Assembly (NCBI GenBank): GCA_030446955.1
Contig: JAUJMG010000186.1
Location: 1-7,545 of the forward strand
Length of the DNA stretch: 7,545 bases
DNA from: Thermomicrobiales bacterium
GTDB lineage: Bacteria > Chloroflexota > Chloroflexia > Thermomicrobiales > UBA6265
Reading direction: 5' to 3'
The translations under genes were made by a program, and so were the position numbers. Numbering within the stretch: the first letter of the stretch is position 1; each line of letters starts with the position of its first letter. Shown here one piece after another: positions 1 to 5,411 of this stretch. The notes under the pieces are model-generated. The model searched no databases and was not told the origin of the DNA. It worked only from the letters and a program-made list of their open reading frames with translations.

Positions 1-63
1 CGCCCACTGCGGCTATCCTCTCCCCAAGGTCAACTAAATCGAGAACCGCTGTAGCCAAAGCCA

Positions 64-94
64 ACGTGGGGACCGGTGTAGCCGGTCCCCACGT
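64..94 (-). terminator. 13-bp perfect hairpin past the relE-like toxin remnant
   Basis: Positions 64-76 pair without mismatch with 82-94 around a 5-nt loop (77-81); the core is GGGGACCGG / CCGGTCCCC. It lies 30 bases beyond the toxin stop codon on the minus strand, where a terminator of the antitoxin-toxin transcript would be expected. There is no proper T-run after it on either strand (the minus strand reads TGGCTTTGG), so intrinsic termination is an inference from stem strength and position. An mRNA-protecting 3' hairpin is an equally good reading. Confidence 0.5.
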
Positions 95-123
95 GCAATT
101 CACAAGAACTGATCTTGAGCGTC

Positions 124-382
124 CTACGTCTCTCGGTACACGTCTCGCCGATGACCCACGGCGAGGATCGTCACCACCTGTGCTTCGTCATCAACCGCGT
201 AGATCACACGTAGAGTCGCCAACGCGCAGCCGGAAGTAGGAGCTGCCCTTCAGGCGTTTTGATTAGGCTGGGCGCGGTTCTTCAGCAAGCGCTCGCAATC
301 GCGCTCCGATCCGTCGTCCGACTTCCGACGTGAGCGCCTTGAGTTCCCTTTCGGCGGAGCGGCCAATGACAATAGCGTACAA
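124..382 (-). pseudogene. RelE-family mRNA interferase toxin, broken by a stop and a frameshift
   Basis: The remnant matches the RelE/ParE toxin fold along its whole length. From a TTG at 382 (AGGA seven bases upstream, overlapping the antitoxin stop) it reads LYAIVIGRSAERELKAL, then a helical stretch ending AEEPRPA. An in-frame TAA follows at 265-263. The same frame resumes with SKRLKGSSYFRLRVGD to about position 215. Four bases (214-211) stand where three are expected, and the +1 frame then gives RVIYAVDDEAQVVTILAVGH and RRDVYRET before a TAG at 126-124. These are the usual RelE landmarks: SAERELK helix, LKGS..FRLRVGDYRVIY strands, and a C-terminal GHRRDVY. Intact RelE proteins cleave ribosome-bound mRNA; this copy should be inactive unless the two lesions are sequence errors. 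The family call is confident and the pseudogene call depends on sequence accuracy. Confidence 0.82.
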
Positions 383-391
383 CCCACGATC

Positions 392-604
392 CTATGTCTT
401 CCCCAGTTCGCCCAGCACGTCGTCGAGCGGCCTAACCGGCTCATCCAGCCGCTCGTTGGCCATTTGCGTGTCTAGCAGATCCTCGAGTTCTTCGCGGAGG
501 GCCACGTCGGCAACCATTCTCTCGACAAACCGATCGCGGGCCTCGGGGGGTAAAGCACGAAACGCGCTCCACACCATATCGACGGTCGCGTCGAGTTGAG
601 CCAT
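392..604 (-). CDS. Antitoxin of the relE-like module (RelB-type role)
   Basis: A 70-residue acidic protein starts MAQLDATVDMVW and ends DEPVRPLDDVLGELGKT. It lies directly upstream of the RelE-like remnant in the same reading frame, separated by 9 bases, the standard antitoxin-first order. The start at 604 is preferred because GAAGGG sits nine bases upstream; an upstream in-frame ATG at 613 lies on top of that site, and a 110-residue version from 724 has no supporting signal. A helical middle (ALPPEARDRFVERMVADVAL, then REELEDLLDTQ) and an acidic C-terminus suit a protein that wraps and neutralises RelE. No ribbon-helix-helix or AbrB motif is obvious, so the DNA-binding class is left open. 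Unlike its toxin the frame is intact, so the cell may keep an orphan antitoxin. The role is inferred mainly from the neighbour; a decayed paralogue of its C-terminus is found at 1973-1987 and just downstream on the minus strand. Confidence 0.72.
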   Translation of the reverse strand: MAQLDATVDMVWSAFRALPPEARDRFVERMVADVALREELEDLLDTQMANERLDEPVRPLDDVLGELGKT

Positions 605-615
605 AGCACTCATCC

Positions 616-631
616 CTTCGCTGCAGCGAAG
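616..631 (-). promoter_or_regulatory. 16-bp perfect palindrome over the antitoxin RBS, candidate operator
   Basis: CTTCGCTGCAGCGAAG is identical to its own reverse complement. It ends 11 bases before the antitoxin ATG (604) and its last bases form part of the GAAGGG ribosome binding site. A TATAGT hexamer on the minus strand (662-657) would make a good -10 box, placing transcription start just upstream of the palindrome; no convincing -35 was seen. Type II antitoxins commonly repress their own promoter through such palindromes, so an autoregulatory operator is the first guess. As RNA it could fold into a 6-bp stem with a TGCA loop that hides the RBS. Confidence 0.45.
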
Positions 632-1103
632 TTCTCCACAGTCTGCCTCGCCCACAACTATAGCAACACCCTTATCGATCGCCTGACGTTGCCCCGCTGT
701 CTGCGGCCATATCACGGTCCGCAACTGCGCCTGCTACACGTGGCTTAACTGCGCCAACAGTCTCGGTTGCTCCTAACCGCGCGTGCGCACGCCGCCGCGG
801 CGCCCACTCCAATCCGGCGCCATCCCGGAGACCATCAGCCGGCTTGAGCCGGCTTCATGGGGTGAGCACGGGGATTGATCCCCGCGCTCGGAAGCAACCA
901 CGCTCGCCTCTCATAACTCACCACGGTCAGGCGGCGAGTCCCGAACCATCTACGGTCCAAGCCGAGGAGCGCGCCACGCCTTGTCTCGCCCCAAACGGTC
1001 TACCCAATGTGGCGGTCGCCGGGGTGCAGCCGGCGGATGGGGCATCCCTTCAACCGGTGTGACAAGGGCGTGTCCACAACCTCGTCCCGAACGTCCGTGG
1101 TCC
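632..1103. other. About 470 bases without a convincing gene
   Basis: No reading frame here has both a plausible start signal and recognisable protein content; a 72-codon open frame from 844 starts at a non-ATG codon and looks random. Visible structure consists of a 12-bp perfect palindrome (GCGTGCGCACGC, 781-792) and the inverted-repeat cluster at 837-922 listed separately. The right end is the downstream side of the VOC gene, where no clear terminator with a T-run was seen. The minus-strand promoter of the antitoxin probably lies at the left edge, around 640-680. Confidence 0.5.
837..922. repeat. Cluster of nested inverted repeats
   Basis: Two tandem copies of AGCCGGCTT (837-845 and 847-855) each contain the palindrome AGCCGGCT. 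Next to them an outer pair GGTGAG (861-866) / CTCACC (917-922) encloses an inner stem CGGGG (869-873) / CCCCG (880-884) with a 6-nt loop. On the minus strand the outer pair extends to seven with a T-G wobble, giving an acceptor-stem-like outline. The element is too short for a tRNA, and no D or anticodon arm can be drawn. It may be a small structured RNA, a protein-binding site or chance pairing in GC-rich DNA. Confidence 0.3.
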
Positions 1104-1541
1104 CTACGATTTGCTGGCGCAGTTGATCATCCACTGGACGCCAAACTGGTCGACCAGGGAGCCGAAGTAGTCCCCCCAGAACATCTCCTGCAGCGGCATC
1201 TGGGCGGTGCCCCCCGCAGCCAGCGCGGCGAACAGCGCGTGGGCCTCGCTTCGCGTATCTGGCTCGAGGCAGATATAGACGTTGTTCCCCTGGTGGAGCG
1301 TGAAGCCCATGGATTCCGGGGCGTCCGTGCCCATGAGCACGTGGCCGCCAAGGATCGGCAACTGGACATTGATGACCAGATCCAGATCCTCGGCGCTCGG
1401 CCCCTGCTGACCGTCCGGCACTGGCACATCACGATGGCGCATGATGCCGTTGACGAACTCGGTGCCGAAGACGGACTTGTAGAAGGTAAACGCCGCCTCG
1501 GTACTGCGGTCGAAGTTGAGATAGGTGCTGGTTCGAGCCAT
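1104..1541 (-). CDS. VOC-superfamily protein, PhnB/YjdN-like (glyoxalase fold)
   Basis: A 145-residue protein of normal length for the PhnB/YjdN (3-demethylubiquinone-9 3-methyltransferase-like) branch of the vicinal oxygen chelate superfamily. Landmarks are the N-terminal strand-helix TYLNFDRSTEAAFTFYKSVFG (residues 6-26), a central GHVLMGTD (66-73), GNNVYICLEP (85-94), a helix SEAHALFAALAAGG (98-111), and the hallmark C-terminal block FWGDYFGSLVDQFGVQW (121-137). The start at 1541 has an excellent AGGGGAGG five bases upstream; an upstream in-frame ATG (1562) has none. It is a single minus-strand gene with non-coding sequence on both sides. Members of this branch are usually cytosolic dimers. 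Many lack the metal ligands of true glyoxalases and their substrates are mostly unknown, so no reaction is assigned. Confidence 0.9.
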   Translation of the reverse strand: MARTSTYLNFDRSTEAAFTFYKSVFGTEFVNGIMRHRDVPVPDGQQGPSAEDLDLVINVQLPILGGHVLMGTDAPESMGFTLHQGNNVYICLEPDTRSEAHALFAALAAGGTAQMPLQEMFWGDYFGSLVDQFGVQWMINCASKS

Positions 1542-1599
1542 CTGAGCCTCCCCTAGACGCACTACGTGGAGCCTGTGTTCGTAGGCCCCCCGGCGGTCG

Positions 1600-1618
1600 A
1601 CACCGAAAGGCTCGGTGT
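1600..1618 (-). promoter_or_regulatory. 7-bp hairpin upstream of the VOC gene
   Basis: ACACCGA (1600-1606) pairs perfectly with TCGGTGT (1612-1618) around a 5-nt loop, about 60 bases before the VOC start on the minus strand. It could be a repressor site or leader hairpin. No -35/-10 pair was identified next to it, so a function is only suggested by position. Confidence 0.25.
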
Positions 1619-1803
1619 GTCAGAGGCGATCCGGCGTCCACATCGGATCGCTTCTAGCAAGTAGTCGTTCGGAGCAGGGGTGGATCGACATCCCGAACGT
1701 CGACGGCCTGAACAGGCGTCGAGGTTACTCCCACGGCGCGTCGGTCAACGTATTCCTGTCCATGGGACAAGGCTTGGGCTGTCACCCGGTTGATGGACAC
1801 GCC

Positions 1804-1987
1804 CTAGGCAGGCCGGGGATCCTCCGCCAGTTCCCGTGATTGCTTCCCGGTTCGTGTCTCCACCGCTGGGCTCAGCGCCCTAAACTCGCGTTCGGTGGAC
1901 CGGCCAACGACAAGGCTGTACGACAAAAGTCCTCCTTCGATCCAAGTGCGCCAAGCAGGTCGTCAAGCGGCCGGCAGGCTCATCTAA
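1804..1987 (-). pseudogene. Second, more decayed antitoxin-toxin (relBE-like) junction
   Basis: This remnant is a paralogue of the antitoxin-toxin junction at about 263-430, visible both as DNA (the plus-strand run TTCGG.GGA.CGGCCAA.GACAA is shared) and as protein. On the minus strand, antitoxin residues LDEPA (1987-1973) are followed, after a one-base loss, by RPLDDLLGALG in the next frame; the first copy reads DEPVRPLDDVLGELG. The toxin part begins at TTG 1926 (or TAC 1920) with SYSLVVGRSTEREFRALSP and continues to ELAEDPRPA before a TAG at 1806-1804. The first copy stops at the same place after PRPA. No RelE C-terminal half (LKGS, RVGDYR, GHRRDVY) could be found downstream, so this copy is truncated as well as frameshifted. 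It lies between the VOC gene and the lipoprotein and is not contained in any sensible ORF. Upstream antitoxin sequence (1988-2095) may be present but is too eroded to claim. Confidence 0.75.
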
Positions 1988-2162
1988 CCCATCCCTGGTT
2001 GCCACAGGCAGCCCCCTCCCGAGCACGCGGCTGCTCTCGAACGCGCAACTCGGCAGTCACGCGGCCGCTCCAACCGTGCCGTGGAGTTGGTATGCTCCGC
2101 GCTGTTACGACCGCGACCGTTCGCCGGCGGACCACCACCCGCCGTTCCAGGAAGGTGTTCTC

Positions 2163-2351
2163 TTGGACGACCAGTATCCCGACGACGACACCCCGTTTCC
2201 CGGCGCCTCGTCGCGGCGTCAGGTGCTGCGCTCGCTGGTGGGTGCCGCTGGCTTAGGAGCCGTCCTTGCCCTGGCCGGCTGTGGCGGTGAGGAAGGCGGC
2301 GGGGAGGGGGGCGAGGACGAAGGCGAGAACGAAGACGAGGACGATGACTAA
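2163..2351 (+). CDS. Tiny Tat-type lipoprotein with Glu/Asp/Gly-rich tail
   Basis: From the TTG at 2163 (AGGAAGG seven bases upstream) this encodes 62 residues: an acidic leader, the twin-arginine motif SRRQVLR (17-23), a hydrophobic segment SLVGAAGLGAVLALAGC (24-40) ending in a lipobox LAGC with Cys40, and then a mature part of only about 22 residues made almost entirely of Gly, Glu, Asp and Asn. Such a product would be exported folded by Tat, lipidated on Cys40 and left as an acidic tether on the outer face of the membrane. An upstream ATG (2076) would give 91 residues but lacks an RBS. No functional domain follows. Either the gene is complete and makes a mini-lipoprotein, or the TAA at 2349-2351 truncates a longer secreted protein: the same frame continues with protein-like sequence from about 2373. 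Function is unknown. Confidence 0.68.
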   Translation: MDDQYPDDDTPFPGASSRRQVLRSLVGAAGLGAVLALAGCGGEEGGGEGGEDEGENEDEDDD

Positions 2352-2372
2352 CGAAACCTATCGACGTCTTCT

Positions 2373-2740
2373 ATGTGCCTGCAGCACCCGGCTGCAGCGT
2401 TCAACAACCGGAACGCGGAGTTCATCACCCTTGCCTGCGGCGCCGAGACCATCCAGATCCTTGTCCGTGCCGGATTGCCCGTTCATGTTGTCGACAGCAC
2501 CCACATCCTCATCCCTACCACGTTTAGCTTCGTCGGCATGTTTGTCGACTTGGCACCAGCGTGAGAGTCAGGGGCGACGAGAACTCCACGATCGGCCAAG
2601 GCAAGCGAGTCGAACCGCAGGACAACCTGACGACCTACCCCGTCTCGATCTCCGACGAGTCGTTCACGAGCCTGGGAATTGTGACGCTCTTCGTCGCTCC
2701 ACACGCCGGTTGGTCATTCGGCGGAGACCTCTCCAGTTAA
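2373..2740 (+). pseudogene. Unrecognised coding remnant with a frameshift near 2561
   Basis: Two adjoining open segments look like one protein. The first (2373-2561, same frame as the upstream lipoprotein) contains FNNRNAEFITLACGAETIQ, LVRAGLPVHVVDSTHILIP and TFSFVGMFVDLAP. The second, in another frame from 2561, contains VRVRGDENSTIGQGKRVEP, QDNLTTYPVSISDESFTSL and VTLFVAPHAGWSFGGDLSS before TAA at 2738-2740. By my own count about four fifths of third codon positions are G or C in both segments, as expected for coding DNA here, and the predicted alternation of strands resembles an extracytoplasmic beta-rich domain. The break is at 2555-2565, where a stop in the first frame overlaps the entry to the second. 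There is no good RBS for ATG 2373. It could be the lost C-terminal domain of the lipoprotein just upstream. I do not recognise the family and assign no function. Confidence 0.42.
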
Positions 2741-2940
2741 TCGAGCGCTGATAGCCGCGAGACGAAGCCCGGGGCCGTCAGTCTTGCTCCTCGTCTGCCC
2801 CGTCTGCCATTGTCCTTGTCGGGATAGGCGAGAGTCCAAGAGGAGGGCAGTGACCCCGGGACGTGCCGGTCGGGCGCGAGCGGCGAGTTGGCTAGGATTA
2901 AGCGCGAGGACAGGTCACATCAGCCAGGTGAGGTGAGGCG

Positions 2941-3156
2941 ATGCAGCAGGAGATCCAGCGCTGGGAGTACTTGGCGCTGACGACCGCATCCGAGTTGCGG
3001 ACCGAGCACCTGAACCGGTATGGCGAGGAGGGCTGGGAGTTGGTCGCCACCGTTCCAGTGGGAACCGGCACCACCTACTACGTCTTCAAGCGCCCAAAGG
3101 CAGCCGTGACAACATCGCCGGACGGGACGCCGACAGTACCTCAGAGCTACCGCTGA
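2941..3156 (+). CDS. DUF4177-like small protein
   Basis: A 71-residue protein carries the compact DUF4177 signature: an opening strand RWEYLAL (7-13), a helix ending LNRYGEEGWELVATVPV (24-40) and a closing strand YYVFKRP (46-52), followed by an 18-residue Thr/Pro-rich tail. Proteins of this family are about 60-80 residues; their biochemical role is unknown. The ATG follows an AGGTGAGGTGAGG stretch that offers two overlapping Shine-Dalgarno registers. It stands alone, with about 200 bases free upstream and about 170 downstream. A TAGGAT at 2893-2898 could be a -10 box but no matching -35 was found. The family call rests on the GxEGWELV core and the aromatic-FKRP end. Confidence 0.78.
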   Translation: MQQEIQRWEYLALTTASELRTEHLNRYGEEGWELVATVPVGTGTTYYVFKRPKAAVTTSPDGTPTVPQSYR

Positions 3157-3328
3157 TTCCAAGGGCGACGGCTCGGCTTTGGCTCACACCCGTCATCCGC
3201 ATCCTTCCCTCAACCCCAGACCGTGACCGAATCGTGACACCGCGTCCGCACTCGCGCCGTACCTGCCTCCTATCGTGGTTCCGGGTCTGAACGACCACAT
3301 TGCGGAACCGAACAAGGGAGCAGACGGC

Positions 3329-3931
3329 ATGGTATGGCTCAGCGGCAGGTTGCACTTCACGGGATCGAAGGGATCACTATTCGGCGCCCTCGTACTTGGA
3401 GTGGTCTTCTTCGGCCTCGGCGTCATCTTCGTGGCTGTCGGCATCGACGGCTACCGTGACGGGCAGGCGACCAAATCCTGGCCCACCACGACTGGCCGGG
3501 TGATCTCGGCTGACGTCCAGGAGAGGGTCGAAACCCGCCGGGACATGAACGATCGGCAGCGCACGCATTACACCTACACCCCCGCCGTTCATTACGAGTA
3601 CACCGTCGGCGCCCAAACCTACCTCGGCCACCGCGTCAAGGCAGACGGCTACGGCGGCGGGGCCGATCACGCCTACGGGATCGTCAATCGCTACCCGGCC
3701 GGGACCACCCTGACCGTCTTCTACGACCCGGACGACCCGGACCAAGCCGTGCTCGAAACGGGCGCCGACACCTCGGGCGTCTACCTCTTCGGCGGAGTCG
3801 GCGCCCTCTTTACCGTAATCGGTCTCGCCGCTCTCGCCGCCGCCGGCGTCCTCTTCCGCCGTCGCAACCTTGGCTCAGCATGGCGTCCAGTGGTCAGCGG
3901 CTTGACCCCTGATGGGGGCACCACCGCCTAA
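3329..3931 (+). CDS. DUF3592 family membrane protein
   Basis: A 200-residue protein has two hydrophobic helices (about 17-39 and 152-176) bracketing a soluble domain typical of DUF3592. The domain opens with SWPTTTGRVISADV (50-63), continues with paired strands YTPAVHYEYTVGAQTY (83-98) and closes with RYPAGTTLTVFYDPDDP (121-137) and QAVLE (139-143), matching the family pattern in which a W-P-x-x-x-G-x-V segment precedes a Y..P.V.Y.Y strand and a V-x-Y-D-P motif. The loop between helices is probably extracytoplasmic or periplasm-facing; function in the family is not established. The start at 3329 has GGGAG eight bases upstream, whereas an earlier in-frame GTG/ATG-type extension to 3275 has no RBS. 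A GTGACA hexamer at 3234-3239 is a fair -35 box but its -10 is poor. C-terminal residues after the second helix (RRRN...) are positive, so cytoplasmic. Confidence 0.85.
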   Translation: MVWLSGRLHFTGSKGSLFGALVLGVVFFGLGVIFVAVGIDGYRDGQATKSWPTTTGRVISADVQERVETRRDMNDRQRTHYTYTPAVHYEYTVGAQTYLGHRVKADGYGGGADHAYGIVNRYPAGTTLTVFYDPDDPDQAVLETGADTSGVYLFGGVGALFTVIGLAALAAAGVLFRRRNLGSAWRPVVSGLTPDGGTTA

Positions 3932-4080
3932 CGATGCCGCGCTGCCACGGACCTGATCGTGGCAGCGCACTCCCGCTCGCACCACGACCACTGCCTCCAA
4001 GCACAAGCCAGTCTCAGATACGACGGCAGCGATCTTCGGCACCGATCATGGACCGCTCTGCCGGTCAAGGAGCAAGCACC

Positions 4081-4524
4081 ATGGATCTCAAAACCCTACC
4101 CGAGTCGGACCGCAGACCGATCCAGGGCAGGACTACCATCCCTGCCCTGGACGCCGAGGAGCCTGTCCGCTTAGAGATGCTCACGGGACGGGTCATCAGT
4201 TGGGAAGAGTTGAAGGGCAGCCGCCCAACCCAATTCCTGTTCCGGGGGGAAGAGCACGGAGCTAGCATCTCCATCTTCGTCGTGGACTTCTCGCCCGGCC
4301 AGGGCCCGCCCCTGCACCGTCACCCCTACGAAGAGGTCTTCGTCGTCCAGGAGGGACTCGCCCGGTTCACGGCCGGCCAGGAATCGCTGGATGCCGAGGT
4401 CGGTCAGGTCGTCGTGGTCCCGGCCGGTACGCCGCACAGGTTCGTCAACGCCGGCGAGGGGCGCCTCCGCGTCACCAGCGTCCACCCCCGACCCCAGGTC
4501 GAGCAGGAGTGGCTGGAGACCTGA
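4081..4524 (+). CDS. Cupin-domain protein with complete metal-binding motifs
   Basis: A 147-residue single-domain cupin. Motif 1 reads GQGPPLHRHPYEEVFVVQEG (73-92), giving His79, His81 and Glu85. Motif 2 reads GQVVVVPAGTPHRFVN (108-123), giving His119 and the closing Asn. All four metal ligands are present with canonical spacing, so a mononuclear metal (commonly Mn, Fe or Zn) can be bound. The protein could be a small dioxygenase, isomerase or sensor, and the sequence alone does not choose. The start at 4081 is set by AAGGAG eight bases upstream; longer starts (4048, 3934) have no such site and add low-complexity sequence. An N-terminal stretch of about 45 residues precedes the barrel. It is transcribed alone toward the convergent DfsB-like gene, with 133 bases between the two stops and only a weak 6-bp hairpin (4605-4610/4617-4622) there. 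Confidence 0.88.
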   Translation: MDLKTLPESDRRPIQGRTTIPALDAEEPVRLEMLTGRVISWEELKGSRPTQFLFRGEEHGASISIFVVDFSPGQGPPLHRHPYEEVFVVQEGLARFTAGQESLDAEVGQVVVVPAGTPHRFVNAGEGRLRVTSVHPRPQVEQEWLET

Positions 4525-4657
4525 GTACGGGAGTCGGTTCACATCCGTCCTGATCCCCTTCCGTTGGCGCTTCCAGCCTCCAGATCGATTTCTGAGCCAC
4601 TCCAGGTTGCGGACATGCAACCCCCAACGCCCTGCCGAGAATCGGAAAAGAAGGCCA

Positions 4658-5185
4658 TCAACTGCGAACCTGGTCAAGCCATCCCTGCACCTCCGCGGCA
4701 TGGGCAGCCGCGTGCTGGTACGTGTCTCCGGCCATTGCCTCCGCGAGCGGCCGCTCTCCTGCCCAGGGGAACCGTCCCGGCTTGGTCACATCCACATCTG
4801 GCAGCGCCGCCACGCCCTCCGTCAAGAGGTCAAATGCCTCGCGCCACTTCCCAAGGATGATCTGGGGCGGGAGATCGGCGTACAAGGCGTGGATCGCCGT
4901 ATTCTGCTCCTCCGGCGACCAGGTTCCGGCGCCTTCCGGCAGCGTCTCGACGTCGAACAGTTCCCGCGTCGTAGGCGGCACCCCCGTCGTCGCCCCCCGA
5001 ATTTGCGCCCCCCAGAACCGCAGGTAGGCCGCGAGGTGGCCGAGCACGTCCTTGACCGACCAGTCCCCACAGACGCCGGGCCGCGTCATCCGCTCCTCCC
5101 CGACTTCCTCCAGCAGCGCCTCCCAACGTGCCCGCTCTGCCCGTAGCACCTCGACCAACTGCTCCTTGGTCATGCTACCGCTCAC
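4658..5185 (-). CDS. DinB-superfamily protein, ClbS/DfsB-like four-helix bundle
   Basis: A 175-residue helical protein begins with TKEQLVEVLRAERARWEAL (6-24) and the family hallmark GDWSVKDVLGHLAAYLRFW (40-58), and ends with GDTYQHAAAHAAEVQGWL (153-170). His50 in the second helix and His158-x3-His162 in the last are where DinB-fold proteins place their metal triad. ClbS/DfsB members are about 165-175 residues; ClbS itself protects producers from colibactin, while most homologues are uncharacterised, and the related mycothiol- or bacillithiol-dependent transferases share this fold. I choose the GTG at 5185 because GGAGG lies nine bases upstream; the ATG at 5173 (171 residues) would leave the RBS too far away. 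The gene is a lone minus-strand unit, convergent with the cupin and divergent from the GNAT remnant. Substrate unknown. Confidence 0.82.
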   Translation of the reverse strand: MSGSMTKEQLVEVLRAERARWEALLEEVGEERMTRPGVCGDWSVKDVLGHLAAYLRFWGAQIRGATTGVPPTTRELFDVETLPEGAGTWSPEEQNTAIHALYADLPPQIILGKWREAFDLLTEGVAALPDVDVTKPGRFPWAGERPLAEAMAGDTYQHAAAHAAEVQGWLDQVRS

Positions 5186-5330
5186 CAACCCTCTCCTCCT
5201 CGCTCCAGTCGGCTCCGCTCTTCCATGATGGTAGGTCCGGCATGAGAAACGTGCCCGTGACTCAGGCGACGAGACTGACCGCTGCCGCGTGGTGCATCGC
5301 TCCGTAAAGTCATCGCTCGCCAACCACGCG

Positions 5331-5368
5331 GTAGGCTCCCGTCCAGGATGGCAAGGCACGGAGCCTAC
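5331..5368. repeat. 9-bp perfect inverted repeat between divergent units
   Basis: GTAGGCTCC (5331-5339) and GGAGCCTAC (5360-5368) are perfect reverse complements separated by 20 bases. They lie in the 226-base gap between the DfsB-like gene (minus) and the GNAT remnant (plus), 44 bases before the likely start of the latter. A leader hairpin or a binding site for a dimeric regulator is possible; no -35/-10 pair was identified. Confidence 0.4.
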
Positions 5369-5411
5369 GCAATACGTCCGCACGTGCCTTTGTCGGAGTT
5401 GGACATTGGAC

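Noticed and set aside
250..444. 64-codon minus-strand frame ending PNQNA
   Set aside because: It covers the toxin region in the wrong frame; the RelE homology is in the neighbouring frames.
857..922. Possible tRNA on the minus strand
   Set aside because: An acceptor-like and a T-arm-like stem can be drawn, but the element is only about 62 bases with no D arm or anticodon stem and a 6-base T-loop lacking TTC.
981..1556. 191-codon open frame on the plus strand
   Set aside because: It lies opposite the VOC gene, which has a perfect RBS and clear family motifs; the plus frame has no domain or RBS and is a GC-rich shadow.
3234..3264. Promoter for the DUF3592 gene (GTGACA ... TACCTG)
   Set aside because: The -35 is good, but the -10 matches the consensus at only about half its positions and the spacing is 19 bases.
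4605..4622. 6-bp hairpin GGTTGC/GCAACC between the convergent cupin and DfsB-like genes
   Set aside because: The position suits a shared terminator, but the stem is short and there is no T-run on either side, so it is not called.
4391..5146. 251-codon open frame on the plus strand
   Set aside because: It begins inside the cupin gene and crosses the DfsB-like gene in antisense; Arg/Pro/Ser-rich composition without motifs marks it as a shadow.
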